DNA of 64,000 nucleotides from Carboxylicivirga caseinilyticus. GTDB lineage: Bacteria; Bacteroidota; Bacteroidia; Bacteroidales; Marinilabiliaceae. The notes beneath the pieces are model-generated. The model did no database searches. It was not told the DNA's origin and saw only the letters and a list, made by a program, of their open reading frames with translations. The stretch's first letter is position 1. Each line of letters begins with the position of its first letter. Shown here piece by piece: positions 46,293-56,260 of this stretch. A program made the position numbers and the translations under genes. The DNA lies in assembly GCA_025499705.1 (NCBI GenBank), contig JAFMVE010000021.1, forward strand, positions 25,706 through 89,705, read 5' to 3'.

Positions 46293-47575
46293 TGCAAAAC
46301 CAATTATATCGAAATACCGCTCCTGAATTTAAGACCGTATCAAGCTTTAATCTTTTACCGATTCAGAAATTTGAGTTGGATAATGGAATAAAAGTACATC
46401 TGTTAGAAGCCGGTTCACAGGAAGTGGCAAAAATTGATTTTCTTTTTCCGGCAGGATCAATACAGGCAGCCAAACCTTTGCTGGCATCCATTACCAGTAA
46501 GGCGATGATTGAAGGCAGTGAAAAATACAGCGCTGCTGAGATTGCTGAAAAAATTGATTTCTACGGGGCTTATTTAGGGCAACAAACCGTATTTCATCAG
46601 TCTGTAATTACGCTTGTCAGCTTAAGACATTTTTTACCTGAAACTTTGGAAATTCTTGAAGATATAATCAAGCATCCTACTTTTGAACAGAAAGAAATCG
46701 ACACCATACTGGGACGCCGAAAACAGAAGTTTTTAATAGAGAGTGATAAAGTTAAAACACTTGCCACAAGAGCATTTACGCAGAACTTATATGGCAAAGA
46801 ACATCCTTATGGTAACTATGTTGAACTTAGTGACTTTGAAAAGATAACTCGCAACGATATTGTAGATTTTCATAAAAAAGCCTACATTCCTGCAGGTACA
46901 CAGATTATCATATCTGGTCAGCCGGGAAACAACATAAAGGATCTATTAAATAAACATTTCGGGCAGTTGTGGAACTCCAATACTCCTTTGAGCGACTGGA
47001 AGCCTGAAATCAACAAAGAACTAAATAGCGAAATTTTTGTACCTAAAACAGACACACTGCAGTCGGCTTTAAAAATTGGTCGTCCACTATTCAACAAACT
47101 TCACCCCGATTTTCATGGGATGCAGATTTTAAATACTATACTGGGAGGTTATTTTGGATCGCGCCTAATGACCAATATTCGTGAAGAAAAAGGACTTACC
47201 TATGGTATCTCTTCTTTCATCATGACTTATAAACACACGGGCTTTATACTGGTAAGCACTGATGTAAAGGCAGAAAACAGAGAACTGGCAGTTAAAGAAG
47301 TATTTAACGAACTGAAAAGATTGAGAGAAGAGCCTATTTCGGAAGATGAATTAACCCTGGTTCGTAATTTTTTAAGCGGTGATATGATTCGTAATTTCGA
47401 TGGCCCTTTTGCGACATCGGATAATTACAGAGGCCTGATCGATTTGGACATCTCAACTGAATATTTCCACGACTTTTTTAAAGTTTTAATGAACATCACA
47501 GCGAAAGACTTACAGGATTTAGCTCAAAAATATCTAAAAGAAGAGGACTTTATAACAGTGATTGCCGGTAAGTAA
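46292..47575 (+). CDS. M16-family protein lacking the zinc motif, partner subunit
   Basis: 427 aa. The M16 fold is present, but where HxxEH is expected the sequence reads LASITSKAMIEGSEKYSAAEI, without His or Glu ligands. The C-terminal R/Y pair is kept (NIREEKGLTYGISSF). This is the usual non-catalytic half of a two-subunit M16 enzyme, which contributes Arg and Tyr to the active site of its partner. Start and stop overlap of one base with the upstream gene supports a 1:1 complex. Confidence 0.85.
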   Translation: MQNQLYRNTAPEFKTVSSFNLLPIQKFELDNGIKVHLLEAGSQEVAKIDFLFPAGSIQAAKPLLASITSKAMIEGSEKYSAAEIAEKIDFYGAYLGQQTVFHQSVITLVSLRHFLPETLEILEDIIKHPTFEQKEIDTILGRRKQKFLIESDKVKTLATRAFTQNLYGKEHPYGNYVELSDFEKITRNDIVDFHKKAYIPAGTQIIISGQPGNNIKDLLNKHFGQLWNSNTPLSDWKPEINKELNSEIFVPKTDTLQSALKIGRPLFNKLHPDFHGMQILNTILGGYFGSRLMTNIREEKGLTYGISSFIMTYKHTGFILVSTDVKAENRELAVKEVFNELKRLREEPISEDELTLVRNFLSGDMIRNFDGPFATSDNYRGLIDLDISTEYFHDFFKVLMNITAKDLQDLAQKYLKEEDFITVIAGK

Positions 47576-47737
47576 AAGATTCACATCAACATATAAACAT
47601 CTGACATAATTGCGGTTATAAGCTTCAGTAAGATATTTAAACAATAAATTCTTTAATCATCCGCAATCAATACCTCGTAAGGATTGTTTCAATGATATGA
47701 AATAAGTATTTTAGTTCGCTTTAAACAAGACTTTTGA

Positions 47738-49954
47738 ATGACAGAACGGGAAGAAGAAAAAATGATCAGGGATCAATTTGAAGCATTGATTGATGCTTGT
47801 CCCAAATGCCAGACCGAAGAAAACAGAAAACTGGTCACTAAGGCATTTGAACTGGCTCATCATGCTCATAAAGGAATGCGCCGTAAATCAGGCGAACCTT
47901 ATATTCTTCATCCTCTCGAAGTTGCTCGAATTGCTGCCGAAGAAATTGGCTTAGGAACAAAGGGTGTTATTGCATCTCTTTTGCACGATGTTGTTGAAGA
48001 TACTGATTACACAGTTGAGGACCTGCAAAATATGTTTGGCGAAAAGATTGCCTCAATTGTTTCAGGACTAACCAAGTTGGAAGAGGTTTTTGATCAAAGC
48101 TCATCTCTTCAGGCCGAGAATTTCAGGAAGCTATTGCTTACTATGATTGAAGATGTCCGTGTAATTCTGATTAAACTTGCTGACCGTCTTCACAATATGC
48201 GCACCTTAAATTCTATGCCCGAAAGGAAAAGACTTAAGATTGCCGGTGAAACAATTTACTTTTATGCTCCTCTTGCCCATCGACTCGGTTTATATGCTAT
48301 AAAATCTGAGCTAGAAGATCTTAGTTTAAAATATGAACTTCCTAAAGTATTTAATGAATTAAGTACCAAAGTAAAGGAAAGCGAAGAAAAGCACGAAGAG
48401 TTTATCAATAGCTTTAAAGCACCTATTGAACAACGACTTGCGGGTGAAGGCTACGAATTTGAAGTATTTGGCCGTCATAAATCAATCTATTCCATCTGGA
48501 GTAAGATGCAGAAAAAAGATCTTCCTTTCGAAGAAATATATGATATTCTTGCCATAAGAGTCATTTTCAAACCCAAAAGTCACTTACCTGAAAAAACACA
48601 ATGTTGGGCCATCTATTCGATGATAACCGACATTTATAAACCCAAACCAGACCGTTTACGCGACTGGGTTTCCACACCAAAAGCTAACGGATACGAGGCT
48701 CTTCACAGCACCGTTATGGGGCCAAACGGTAAGTGGGTAGAAATACAGATCAGAACTACCCGAATGGACGAAATCGCAGAAAGAGGATTTGCTGCCCATT
48801 GGAAATATAAAGCACAAAAAGAAAAAGAATCAGAGCTGGATAGATGGCTTAACATGGTAAAAGAGCTGCTAGAAAATCAGGAATCTGATTCGATGGAGTT
48901 TTTAGATGACTTCAAACTGAACCTTTTTGCATCAGAAATGATGATTTTTACTCCTAAAGGTGATGTAAAAGTATTACCAACAGGAGCCACAGCTCTCGAT
49001 TTCGCTTTCGACATACATACCGACATTGGATATAAGTGTATTGGTGCCAAGGTTAATTTTAAGCTGGTTCCATTAAGTCATCAATTAAAAAGTGGCGATC
49101 AGGTTGAGATAATTACTTCTGAAAAACAACAACCTAAATACGACTGGCTTAATTTCGTGACTACAGCCAGAGCCAAAGCCCGTATAAAGGATGCGTTCAA
49201 AGAAGAACGTAAAGAGCTGATCGTTAAAGGTGAGCAAATACTGGAAAAAGCACTTAACAAGAAAAAACTAACTATCAATTCCCGTATCCTTCGAAAAATT
49301 ATGAATCATCATAATATTTCGAAACGCGACGAACTGTATTTTAAAATTGGTAGAGGTTCGCTTAAACTGGATGATCTTCATAAGGTTTTAAGTACCAAAT
49401 CAAGCAATAAATGGATTCGTTATTGGAAACTTTCATTTGGTAAAAACTCAGGTAAAGATGACCTGGAAGAAGAACAGGTTGAGGTTCCAAAGAAAAAAGA
49501 GCTTGTTCTTTCTGATGCAGATGAAAAAGACCAGTTTACTATTTCTGAATGTTGTAATCCAATACCCGGAGATGACATTCTTGCCTATGTTGATGAAGAT
49601 GAAAAACTGATTCTTCATAGTCGCAAATGCCCCATTGCTATTAAACTGATGTCAAGCCAGGGAGATCGTATAGTATCCGCACAATGGGAATCTCATAAAA
49701 TATTGTCTTATCTGGCATTAATTCATTTATCAGGAATAGACCAGATTGGTATCGTTAACAAGATTACAAAGGTGATTTCCGAAGATCAGAATGTAAATAT
49801 GCGATCCATCAATATCGAAAGTCACGATGGTATTTTTGAAGGAAGCATCTATTTATACATCCACAACACCGAGGATTTAAATAACCTGATCCTTAACCTC
49901 ATGAAAATAAAAGGTGTTCACAACGTTTCTCGCCAGGAAAGAATTAAATCATGA
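47738..49954 (+). CDS. RelA/SpoT bifunctional (p)ppGpp synthetase/hydrolase
   Basis: 738 aa, full length. In order: an HD hydrolase domain (HHAHKGMRRKSGEPYILHPLEVA, LLHDVVEDT, LADRLHNMRTL), a synthetase domain (DILAIRVIF, DWVSTPKANGYEALHSTVMG, EIQIRT), a TGS domain (MIFTPKGDVKVLPTGATALDFAFDIH), a helical/zinc-finger-like region (FTISECCNPIPGDDILAYV) and a C-terminal ACT domain (QIGIVNKITKVISED). The HD motif is intact, so it should both make and degrade (p)ppGpp. It has its own 162-nt upstream gap and a Fur-family gene downstream. Confidence 0.93.
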   Translation: MTEREEEKMIRDQFEALIDACPKCQTEENRKLVTKAFELAHHAHKGMRRKSGEPYILHPLEVARIAAEEIGLGTKGVIASLLHDVVEDTDYTVEDLQNMFGEKIASIVSGLTKLEEVFDQSSSLQAENFRKLLLTMIEDVRVILIKLADRLHNMRTLNSMPERKRLKIAGETIYFYAPLAHRLGLYAIKSELEDLSLKYELPKVFNELSTKVKESEEKHEEFINSFKAPIEQRLAGEGYEFEVFGRHKSIYSIWSKMQKKDLPFEEIYDILAIRVIFKPKSHLPEKTQCWAIYSMITDIYKPKPDRLRDWVSTPKANGYEALHSTVMGPNGKWVEIQIRTTRMDEIAERGFAAHWKYKAQKEKESELDRWLNMVKELLENQESDSMEFLDDFKLNLFASEMMIFTPKGDVKVLPTGATALDFAFDIHTDIGYKCIGAKVNFKLVPLSHQLKSGDQVEIITSEKQQPKYDWLNFVTTARAKARIKDAFKEERKELIVKGEQILEKALNKKKLTINSRILRKIMNHHNISKRDELYFKIGRGSLKLDDLHKVLSTKSSNKWIRYWKLSFGKNSGKDDLEEEQVEVPKKKELVLSDADEKDQFTISECCNPIPGDDILAYVDEDEKLILHSRKCPIAIKLMSSQGDRIVSAQWESHKILSYLALIHLSGIDQIGIVNKITKVISEDQNVNMRSINIESHDGIFEGSIYLYIHNTEDLNNLILNLMKIKGVHNVSRQERIKS

Positions 49955-50033
49955 TTTTTATTTAATCTAAACAAGAGTTTCAATTTAATTAGTTTTTATA
50001 TACTTTTAAGCACTATTTTAATTGAGACTGCAT

Positions 50034-50495
50034 ATGAATAATGTAGAAAACAAAGATGTAGTAAAGCAGATTTTCACTGAATATCTTCAGCGAAACGGGC
50101 ACAGAAAAACACCCGAGAGATATGCGATACTTGATGAGATTTATAGTCGTGAAGGCCACTTTGACATAGAATCTCTTTATATTTTTATGAAGAATAAAAA
50201 TTACAGAGTAAGTCGTGCCACCTTATATAACACTATCGATTTGCTTTTGGATTGTAAATTGGTTATTAAACATCAGTTTGGTAAAAACATTGCTCAATTC
50301 GAAAAAGCGTTTGAATCTAAACAACACGACCATTTGATTTGCACCAAATGTGGTAAAGTAATTGAGTTCTGTGATCCTAATATCCAGAATGTACTAAATA
50401 ATGCTGCCGGTTTTAACGAATTCAGAGTTTCGCATCATTCATTATATGTTTACGGAACCTGCAAATCCTGCGCTGAAAAGGAAGTTAAAGATTAA
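50034..50495 (+). CDS. Fur-family metalloregulator
   Basis: 153 aa. An N-terminal winged helix ([61 protein letters not shown]) precedes a dimerisation domain with two CxxC zinc sites ([10 protein letters not shown] and CKSC) and regulatory ligands ([13 protein letters not shown]). Subfamily (Fur, Zur or PerR) is undecided by eye. The ATG at 50034 is used; the TTG at 50022 adds four residues only. It is followed by terminator hairpins and then purA. Confidence 0.88.
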   Translation: MNNVENKDVVKQIFTEYLQRNGHRKTPERYAILDEIYSREGHFDIESLYIFMKNKNYRVSRATLYNTIDLLLDCKLVIKHQFGKNIAQFEKAFESKQHDHLICTKCGKVIEFCDPNIQNVLNNAAGFNEFRVSHHSLYVYGTCKSCAEKEVKD

Positions 50496-50563
50496 CTGAA
50501 TTTTATTTTAAAAATAAGACCTAAAAAAGAATAGCTTTTAAGGGATTATCCTTAATTTTACCC

Positions 50564-50600
50564 ATCGGAATTTCGGGACAACCGGGAATCCGATTTTTTA
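50564..50600 (+). terminator. Rho-independent terminator after the Fur-family gene
   Basis: ATCGGA / TCCGAT outer stem (50564-50569 with 50589-50594) encloses a further GC-rich stem, and is followed by six T residues. A small TTAAGG/CCTTAA hairpin (50538-50555) precedes it. It separates the Fur-family gene from purA. Confidence 0.65.
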
Positions 50601-50686
50601 TTGTTTAAAACGAAGAGAATACCTACAACAACTCTACGTAGTTTAAAAATTAAGGCCTGTTGGCCAATGACTTAAAAGCACAAAAA

Positions 50687-51946
50687 ATGAAGGTTGATGT
50701 TTTACTTGGACTTCAATGGGGAGACGAAGGAAAAGGAAAAGTAGTTGATGTACTTACTCCTAAATACGATGTCATTACCCGTTTCCAGGGCGGACCAAAC
50801 GCTGGTCACACCCTTGAGTTTGACAATTTCAAACATGTATTGCACAATATTCCCTCAGGAATATTCCATGCCAGTAAAGTAAACATCATTGGAAATGGAG
50901 TAGTGTTGGATCCAATTACTTTCAAAAAAGAAATTGATTCATTAAAAGAAAAAGGCTACGACATCACTGATAATCTATATATCTCAAAAAAAGCTCACCT
51001 GATTTTACCAACTCACCGTATTCTTGATGCAGCTTCTGAAGCTTCAAAAGGAAAAACCAAAATTGGTTCTACCCTTAAAGGAATCGGCCCTACTTATATG
51101 GATAAAACCGGTAGAAACGGTTTAAGAGTTGGTGATGTATTGCATAATTTCGATGAAAAATATGCTGCATTAAAAGATAAGCATGAGAAGATGCTTACCA
51201 TGTATGATTTTGAATACAGCATTGAAGAATTTGAGGCAGGATTAGCTGAAGGTATTGAGTTATTGAGAAGCTGTAAATTAATTGACAGTGAACACGAAAT
51301 CAATAAATACATCAAAGAAGGTAAAAGCATCTTGGCAGAAGGAGCACAAGGTACTCTTTTAGACATTGATTTTGGTTCTTATCCATTTGTAACATCATCG
51401 AATACTATTTGTGCTGGCGCATGTACCGGTATGGGTGTTGCACCTAATAAAATTGGTGAAGTATACGGTATTTTCAAAGCATACTGTACTCGTGTCGGTA
51501 GTGGTCCATTCCCTACTGAACTTTTTGATGCTGATGGTGAAGAAATGCGTTCAGCAGGTAATGAGTTTGGTTCTACAACAGGTCGTCCACGTCGTTGTGG
51601 CTGGATTGACTTAGTTGCTTTAAAATATGCTGTAATGATCAATGGAGTTACTCAGTTGATTATGATGAAAGGTGACGTACTTAGTGGTTTCGATACCATT
51701 AAGGTTGGTACCGGATATAAAATCAATGGTGTTGTTACTGATGAGTTTCCATTTGAATTACCTGAAAATGTAGAGGTTGTTTACGAAGAACTACCTGGTT
51801 GGAAAACCGACTTAACAGGTATTAAAGCTGAAGCTGATTTTCCTAAAGAATTGTCAGACTATATTGCTTATTTAGAAGCCAAACTTGAAGTGCCAATTAA
51901 AATTGTATCTGTTGGTCCTGACAGAGAACAAACGATTGTTAGATAA
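50687..51946 (+). CDS. purA: Adenylosuccinate synthetase
   Basis: 419 aa from the ATG at 50687 (an upstream TTG at 50660 is less likely since the family begins MKVDVLLGLQWGDEGKGK). It has the P-loop-like GDEGKGKVVD, GGPNAGHTL, the IMP-binding GIGPTYMDKTGRNGLR, and EGAQGTLLDIDFGSYPFVTSSN. It makes adenylosuccinate from IMP, Asp and GTP in purine synthesis. It is cytoplasmic and ends in a clear terminator. Confidence 0.97.
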   Translation: MKVDVLLGLQWGDEGKGKVVDVLTPKYDVITRFQGGPNAGHTLEFDNFKHVLHNIPSGIFHASKVNIIGNGVVLDPITFKKEIDSLKEKGYDITDNLYISKKAHLILPTHRILDAASEASKGKTKIGSTLKGIGPTYMDKTGRNGLRVGDVLHNFDEKYAALKDKHEKMLTMYDFEYSIEEFEAGLAEGIELLRSCKLIDSEHEINKYIKEGKSILAEGAQGTLLDIDFGSYPFVTSSNTICAGACTGMGVAPNKIGEVYGIFKAYCTRVGSGPFPTELFDADGEEMRSAGNEFGSTTGRPRRCGWIDLVALKYAVMINGVTQLIMMKGDVLSGFDTIKVGTGYKINGVVTDEFPFELPENVEVVYEELPGWKTDLTGIKAEADFPKELSDYIAYLEAKLEVPIKIVSVGPDREQTIVR

Positions 51947-51966
51947 TAACAACAATTTCATATCAC

Positions 51967-51997
51967 AAAGCCAGGTAAGTAATTATCTGGCTTTTTC
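51967..51997 (+). terminator. Rho-independent terminator of purA
   Basis: AAAGCCAG / CTGGCTTT stem with a 12-nt loop, followed by TT and a C-rich tail. It overlaps the last codon of the convergent GNAT gene. Confidence 0.75.
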
Positions 51998-52526
51998 ATT
52001 TCTCATCATTCGTAATTGAATACCGGGCAACCAGAACCGGCTCTTTAAAATGTAAAACCTCTTTTCTTTCATAAGAAAATAAATCCTCCTCCTTAACAAT
52101 TTCAAATCCCATTTTCTCAAACAGATCAATTGATGCCTTGTTATGTATTCTAATTATTGCAATAACTGAATTATATTTTTCCTTTCGTAGAAATTTAATA
52201 GCCGATATGATTAATTTTTCAGCAATATGCCTTCTCCTGTAAATTGATTTAACAAACACATCATAAATTAAACAGTATTGAAAGTCTGCTTCCTGAAAGA
52301 TCCCTATCATCACACTAAGGTTTCCCATCGGTTTTTTAGATGAAGTTAAAGGGGTAAATATTCGGGAAGGAACCCGAATATTCCGATACTTGTACTCGCC
52401 CAATTCTGATTTGATAAGTACTTTCTTATTTGCCTTATTACTAATACGGTAATAAAAGTAAATAGTACTAAGTATAGCTGTTTTAATAAATGAATAAAAC
52501 TTTGTCATACAATAAAAGTAATTCAT
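51996..52526 (-). CDS. GNAT-family N-acetyltransferase
   Basis: 176 aa (170 aa if the Met at 52508 is used). The acetyl-CoA signature is seen in YDVFVKSIYRRRHIAEKLIISAIKFLRKEKYNSVIAIIRIHNKASIDLFEKMGFEIVKEEDLFSY: the beta4 strand, the RRRHIAEKL pyrophosphate loop and the NKASIDLFEKMGF helix are all typical. The N-terminal hydrophobic stretch (FIKTAILSTIYFYY) is unusual for the family and may be a membrane contact. The acyl acceptor is unknown. Confidence 0.78.
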   Translation of the reverse strand: MNYFYCMTKFYSFIKTAILSTIYFYYRISNKANKKVLIKSELGEYKYRNIRVPSRIFTPLTSSKKPMGNLSVMIGIFQEADFQYCLIYDVFVKSIYRRRHIAEKLIISAIKFLRKEKYNSVIAIIRIHNKASIDLFEKMGFEIVKEEDLFSYERKEVLHFKEPVLVARYSITNDEK

Positions 52527-52541
52527 CTCCTATGTAAAACC

Positions 52542-52549
52542 TATATTTG
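52542..52549 (+). promoter_or_regulatory. Promoter -7 element of the D-threonine-aldolase-like gene
   Basis: TATATTTG, a perfect TAnnTTTG, lies 18 nt before the ATG. No TTG is present at -33. Confidence 0.5.
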
Positions 52550-52566
52550 TTAAAAAATTTCACCCC

Positions 52567-53655
52567 ATGATTACTCGTCCAACACTTTTACTTGATAAGG
52601 GTAAATGTATTGCCAACATAGAAAAAATGGTAAGAAAGGCTCAGGAAAACAACATTGTTTTTCGTCCTCATTTCAAAACTCATCAATCATCCGAAATTGG
52701 CGAATGGTTCAAACAATTGGATATTGAATGCATTACAGTTTCATCAGTAAAAATGGCCGAATATTTCGCTGCAAATGGGTGGAAAGATATTACAATTGCC
52801 TTTCCTTCCAACATTCTGGAATGGGAAAACATTAACCAGCTGGCAACCAAAATAAATATCAATCTGGTTGTTGAATCTATTGAAACAATTAAGTTTCTGG
52901 AAGAAAAAATTAATTCTCCCATCGGAATATACATTAAAGTTGATACAGGTTATGGTCGAACAGGTGTTAAAGCAGATGATTTTGTGACAATTAAACAATT
53001 ATTAAATTCACTTAAGACCTGCAAAAACCTGATTTTTATTGGTTATTTATGCCATACCGGCCATACTTACAATACCAGATCCAAGAAAGAGATAGAAGCA
53101 ATTAATAAATCTGCCAGCGAACAGTTACTGGCATTAAAAACATTTATGGCTTCTGATTTTCCTTTAGCTGAAATCTCATTTGGTGATACTCCCTCCTGCT
53201 CTGTCTTAAATGATTTTGGTGATTACAACGAAATACGACCGGGTAATTTTGTCTTTTATGATGAAACTCAATATAAAATCGGGTCATGTAATCGAAATGA
53301 AATTGCAGTTGCATTAGCTAGCCCTATTGTTGCCAAACATCCCGAAAGAAATGAAATAGTTGTTCATGGAGGAGCTGTGCACCTGTCGAAAGACACAATA
53401 AAGGATGAAAATGACAAAAACTATTATGGTATTGCTGTTGAGTTAAATAACAATGGTTGGGATACTGATAAAGTAGTAGGAACAGTCACAAAAATTTCTC
53501 AGGAACACGGCATTATTACGGTTGAAGATAGTGTGATGAATCGCATTAATGTAGGTGATCTTGTTGCAATTCTGCCTATTCACTCCTGCCTGACAGCTAA
53601 TTTAATGAAAGAATATCTGACTACAGAAGGTAAAAAAATAACGATGATGCTTTAA
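52567..53655 (+). CDS. D-threonine aldolase / D-serine dehydratase-like PLP enzyme (DSD1 type)
   Basis: 362 aa. A fold-type III (alanine-racemase-like) PLP enzyme with the Lys in RPHFKTHQS (the Schiff-base Lys region), the barrel motif YIKVDTGYGRTGVKADD and the C-terminal metal motif IHSCLTANL (His-x-Cys), as in DSD1/D-threonine aldolases. PLP and a divalent metal are expected. The natural substrate (D-Thr, D-Ser or 3-hydroxyaspartate) cannot be read from sequence. It is cytoplasmic and monocistronic. Confidence 0.82.
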   Translation: MITRPTLLLDKGKCIANIEKMVRKAQENNIVFRPHFKTHQSSEIGEWFKQLDIECITVSSVKMAEYFAANGWKDITIAFPSNILEWENINQLATKININLVVESIETIKFLEEKINSPIGIYIKVDTGYGRTGVKADDFVTIKQLLNSLKTCKNLIFIGYLCHTGHTYNTRSKKEIEAINKSASEQLLALKTFMASDFPLAEISFGDTPSCSVLNDFGDYNEIRPGNFVFYDETQYKIGSCNRNEIAVALASPIVAKHPERNEIVVHGGAVHLSKDTIKDENDKNYYGIAVELNNNGWDTDKVVGTVTKISQEHGIITVEDSVMNRINVGDLVAILPIHSCLTANLMKEYLTTEGKKITMML

Positions 53656-53825
53656 AACTCTATTATCATTATCAAATCAATGGCACTAAAAAATTTAGTA
53701 ATAGGTTCAAATTAATAGGTTTCAACTAATAAAACAGCTGATCATTTTGAAATCTAATTTAATCACATAAAAACGGAACACTTTTTGCTTTTTACCGTTG
53801 AACTAGACAATCTAAGAAAATAATC

Positions 53826-55217
53826 ATGGGGAAATTACACTTTTTAATCTTAATCGTAAGTATCATCGCTTTTTCATCTTGTAAAAGCAAACGTTTAGTC
53901 AATCAAGCAACAAAATTTGATGACGCCGGATTATATATGGATGCGGCTAATCTTTATTATAGATCATTATCAGCCAATAACAGCAATATTGATGCTAAAC
54001 TTGGACTTCAACGAACCGGTCAGTTAGTATATGAAGACAAAATAAAATCTTTTAAAACCCAATATAATAACGGCAACACCAAAGATGCTGTTTATGCTTA
54101 TCTCGAAGCTGATAAATATTACAACATGATATCAGCCGTTGGTGTTAAATTAATTGGTCAGGAAGATCAAATTACCTATTACGAAGAGGTGAAAGATAAA
54201 TACCTGAGTGAACTATATCAAAATGCCAGCCAGGCTCTAAGTCTGGAAGAATTCAATCAGTCGGAAAACCTGTTCAACGAAATATTAAGTATTGATTCGA
54301 ATTATAAAGATGCAAAGAGTCAGTGGATCATTGCAAAATATGAACCTATTTACCGACACGGAAATACCTTGTATAACACTCAATTATTCAGAAGTGCCTA
54401 TCATGATTTTGATTTAGTTAACAGAGGAACAAAAGGATACAAGAACAGTATTGAACTGCAACAAGCAGCTTTAGATAATGCTCGTATAACCATTGCCATT
54501 TTACCAATGCAGGTTTATTCGAAGAGTTATCAAACAAATGCAAATTTACTTTTGCAATCAGTTTTTAATGGCATTCAGAATATTCAATCTCCTTTCTACC
54601 AGGTTATCGATTCTAAAAGTATACTATCCATTAGAAATTGGGATCAGATAAAGGATGCAGACATGGCAATACAGCTGGCAAAGAAATGGGGACACCAATT
54701 TGAAGCTAAAAGTATTCTGGAAACCAATTTGATAAAATTCAATGAACGTCAAGGCAGATTATCAAAAGTTGAAAAGAAAGGTTACTTAAAAAGAACTGTG
54801 GAAGTCACTAATACCGCTACTCAACTTAAAGAGAAAAAGGTTATTTATGACAAAGTTCGTTATTTCGAATACAAGCAAAGTAATAGCCTCTTAATGGAGC
54901 TTAACTATTCTCTAACCAGAATTGACAAAGATGAATTAGGAGTATCAAATTCATTCTCAGCTAATTTGTCAGATGAAATAAATTATGCACAATTTGAAGG
55001 AGATTATAAAAACCTTGTTCCAGGTTATTGGAAGTCAATTTCTAGTGATTCTGATGCCGATAAGATTTACGATGATGGCAATTCAGTAAACAAATTACAC
55101 GAATTGTTTAAAAATCGAAAGGAGCTTAAATCTATTTCCGATCTAAAAAAAGAAGCATTTGATGCTTGTACTTTACAAATCACAGAAGATATTAACAAGT
55201 ATCAACCTGAAAACTAA
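53826..55217 (+). CDS. TPR-type lipoprotein with a CsgG/LpoB-like region
   Basis: 463 aa with a lipobox (IAFSSC, Cys19). Residues about 25-210 are helical repeats (AGLYMDAANLYYRSLSANNSNIDAKLGLQRT, YNTQLFRSAYHDFDLVNRG), like TPRs. From about 215 the pattern ITIAILPMQVYSKSYQTNANLLLQSVFNGIQ ... YQVIDSKSILSI resembles the Rossmann-like CsgG/LpoB fold; this link is my inference. It has a 12-nt gap to the LPP20 gene, so the two form an operon. I would expect an outer-membrane lipoprotein pair, but the role is unknown. Confidence 0.6.
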   Translation: MGKLHFLILIVSIIAFSSCKSKRLVNQATKFDDAGLYMDAANLYYRSLSANNSNIDAKLGLQRTGQLVYEDKIKSFKTQYNNGNTKDAVYAYLEADKYYNMISAVGVKLIGQEDQITYYEEVKDKYLSELYQNASQALSLEEFNQSENLFNEILSIDSNYKDAKSQWIIAKYEPIYRHGNTLYNTQLFRSAYHDFDLVNRGTKGYKNSIELQQAALDNARITIAILPMQVYSKSYQTNANLLLQSVFNGIQNIQSPFYQVIDSKSILSIRNWDQIKDADMAIQLAKKWGHQFEAKSILETNLIKFNERQGRLSKVEKKGYLKRTVEVTNTATQLKEKKVIYDKVRYFEYKQSNSLLMELNYSLTRIDKDELGVSNSFSANLSDEINYAQFEGDYKNLVPGYWKSISSDSDADKIYDDGNSVNKLHELFKNRKELKSISDLKKEAFDACTLQITEDINKYQPEN

Positions 55218-55229
55218 CCCTACACCAAA

Positions 55230-56213
55230 ATGCGATTATTATACTTTCTTTTAATCATTGGTTTATTTACTGGCTGTCAATCAAAAAAGAAGCAGGCTGA
55301 AATTATTGAAATGTCTAAACCTGGTTGGCTAAAAAGTCGCCCTGTTTCAGAAAACTATTTTTATGGTATTGGAATTACCCCTAAAGTGGGAGGATCTCAA
55401 TATTATACAAACAGAGCTAAAGATAAGGCATTGGCTGATCTGGCTCAACAGATTAACACCCGGGTTAAAAGTGAAACCAGTTTCATTAAAACTGAGAACA
55501 ATCAAGGAGTATATGAATATATTCAAAGTAGAATAAACGCTACTTCCAATGAATTTTTAGAAGGTTATGAATTTGTTGATAGCTGGGAAGATGAATCTAA
55601 TATGTATGCATTTTACCAATTATCAAAATCAGAGTTCTATACGCTAAAAGAAGAAAGAAAAAACAAAGCCATTGAACTTGCATGGTTAAAAATAGGTCAG
55701 GCAAACGAGCAGGAAAATAGCTACAACTACGTTGAAGCCATTGAACTTTTCGGATCGGCTATTGATGCATTAAGTGGATTTTTAAACGAGGAAACATCAA
55801 AAATATGCAATGGAGAAAAAATTGACCTCTATGAAACTTCCAAAAACGGTATCCTTGAAATCGTAAAGCTTCTTTCTATTAAATGTTCAGAAGTTGAATT
55901 AATCGGCCAAAAGGGTTCTGCTATCAATAGTGATGCTTATCTATCTGCCAATTTATTGGACAAAATAGTTACAGGCTTACCAATTAAATTCACATATTCG
56001 GGTGGTTACATTATAAATGAAACCATGGAAAGTGATAGTAACGGCAAGGTTCCTATTCCAACATTAAAATACAATAAAAAGGATACAGAAGTATTAACTG
56101 TAGAAGTTGACTTTGTCAATCTGGCCAGAAAGGTTAGCAAAAACCTGTTGGTTCGTCAGTTAATAGAAAATCAGAAAAAACAATCGTGCCTCATAGATAT
56201 TCGATTTAAATAG
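55230..56213 (+). CDS. LPP20-family lipoprotein
   Basis: 327 aa with a lipobox (LFTGC, Cys16). GWLKSRPVSENYFYGIGI and NRAKDKALADLAQQINTRVKSETSF match the LPP20 family (named after the Helicobacter outer-membrane lipoprotein), and YNYVEAIELFGSAIDALSGF adds a TPR-like helix pair. The C-terminal half resembles a beta-sandwich (ITGLPIKFTYSGGY, VPIPTLKYNKKD). It is co-transcribed with the upstream TPR lipoprotein. Confidence 0.72.
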   Translation: MRLLYFLLIIGLFTGCQSKKKQAEIIEMSKPGWLKSRPVSENYFYGIGITPKVGGSQYYTNRAKDKALADLAQQINTRVKSETSFIKTENNQGVYEYIQSRINATSNEFLEGYEFVDSWEDESNMYAFYQLSKSEFYTLKEERKNKAIELAWLKIGQANEQENSYNYVEAIELFGSAIDALSGFLNEETSKICNGEKIDLYETSKNGILEIVKLLSIKCSEVELIGQKGSAINSDAYLSANLLDKIVTGLPIKFTYSGGYIINETMESDSNGKVPIPTLKYNKKDTEVLTVEVDFVNLARKVSKNLLVRQLIENQKKQSCLIDIRFK

Positions 56214-56215
56214 AA

Positions 56216-56241
56216 AAAGGCTGTCAATTGGCAGCCTTTTT
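56216..56241. terminator. Bidirectional terminator between LPP20 and nadC
   Basis: AAAGGCTG / CAGCCTTT stem with a short loop and T5 on both strands, in the gap between the convergent genes. Confidence 0.85.
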
Positions 56242-56260
56242 CATTATATCTATTTGAATA

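Noticed and set aside
50496..50686. Possible purine riboswitch before purA
   Set aside because: The two hairpins end in a U-tract and sit directly after the Fur-family gene. No conserved purine-aptamer loops were seen, so a terminator is simpler.
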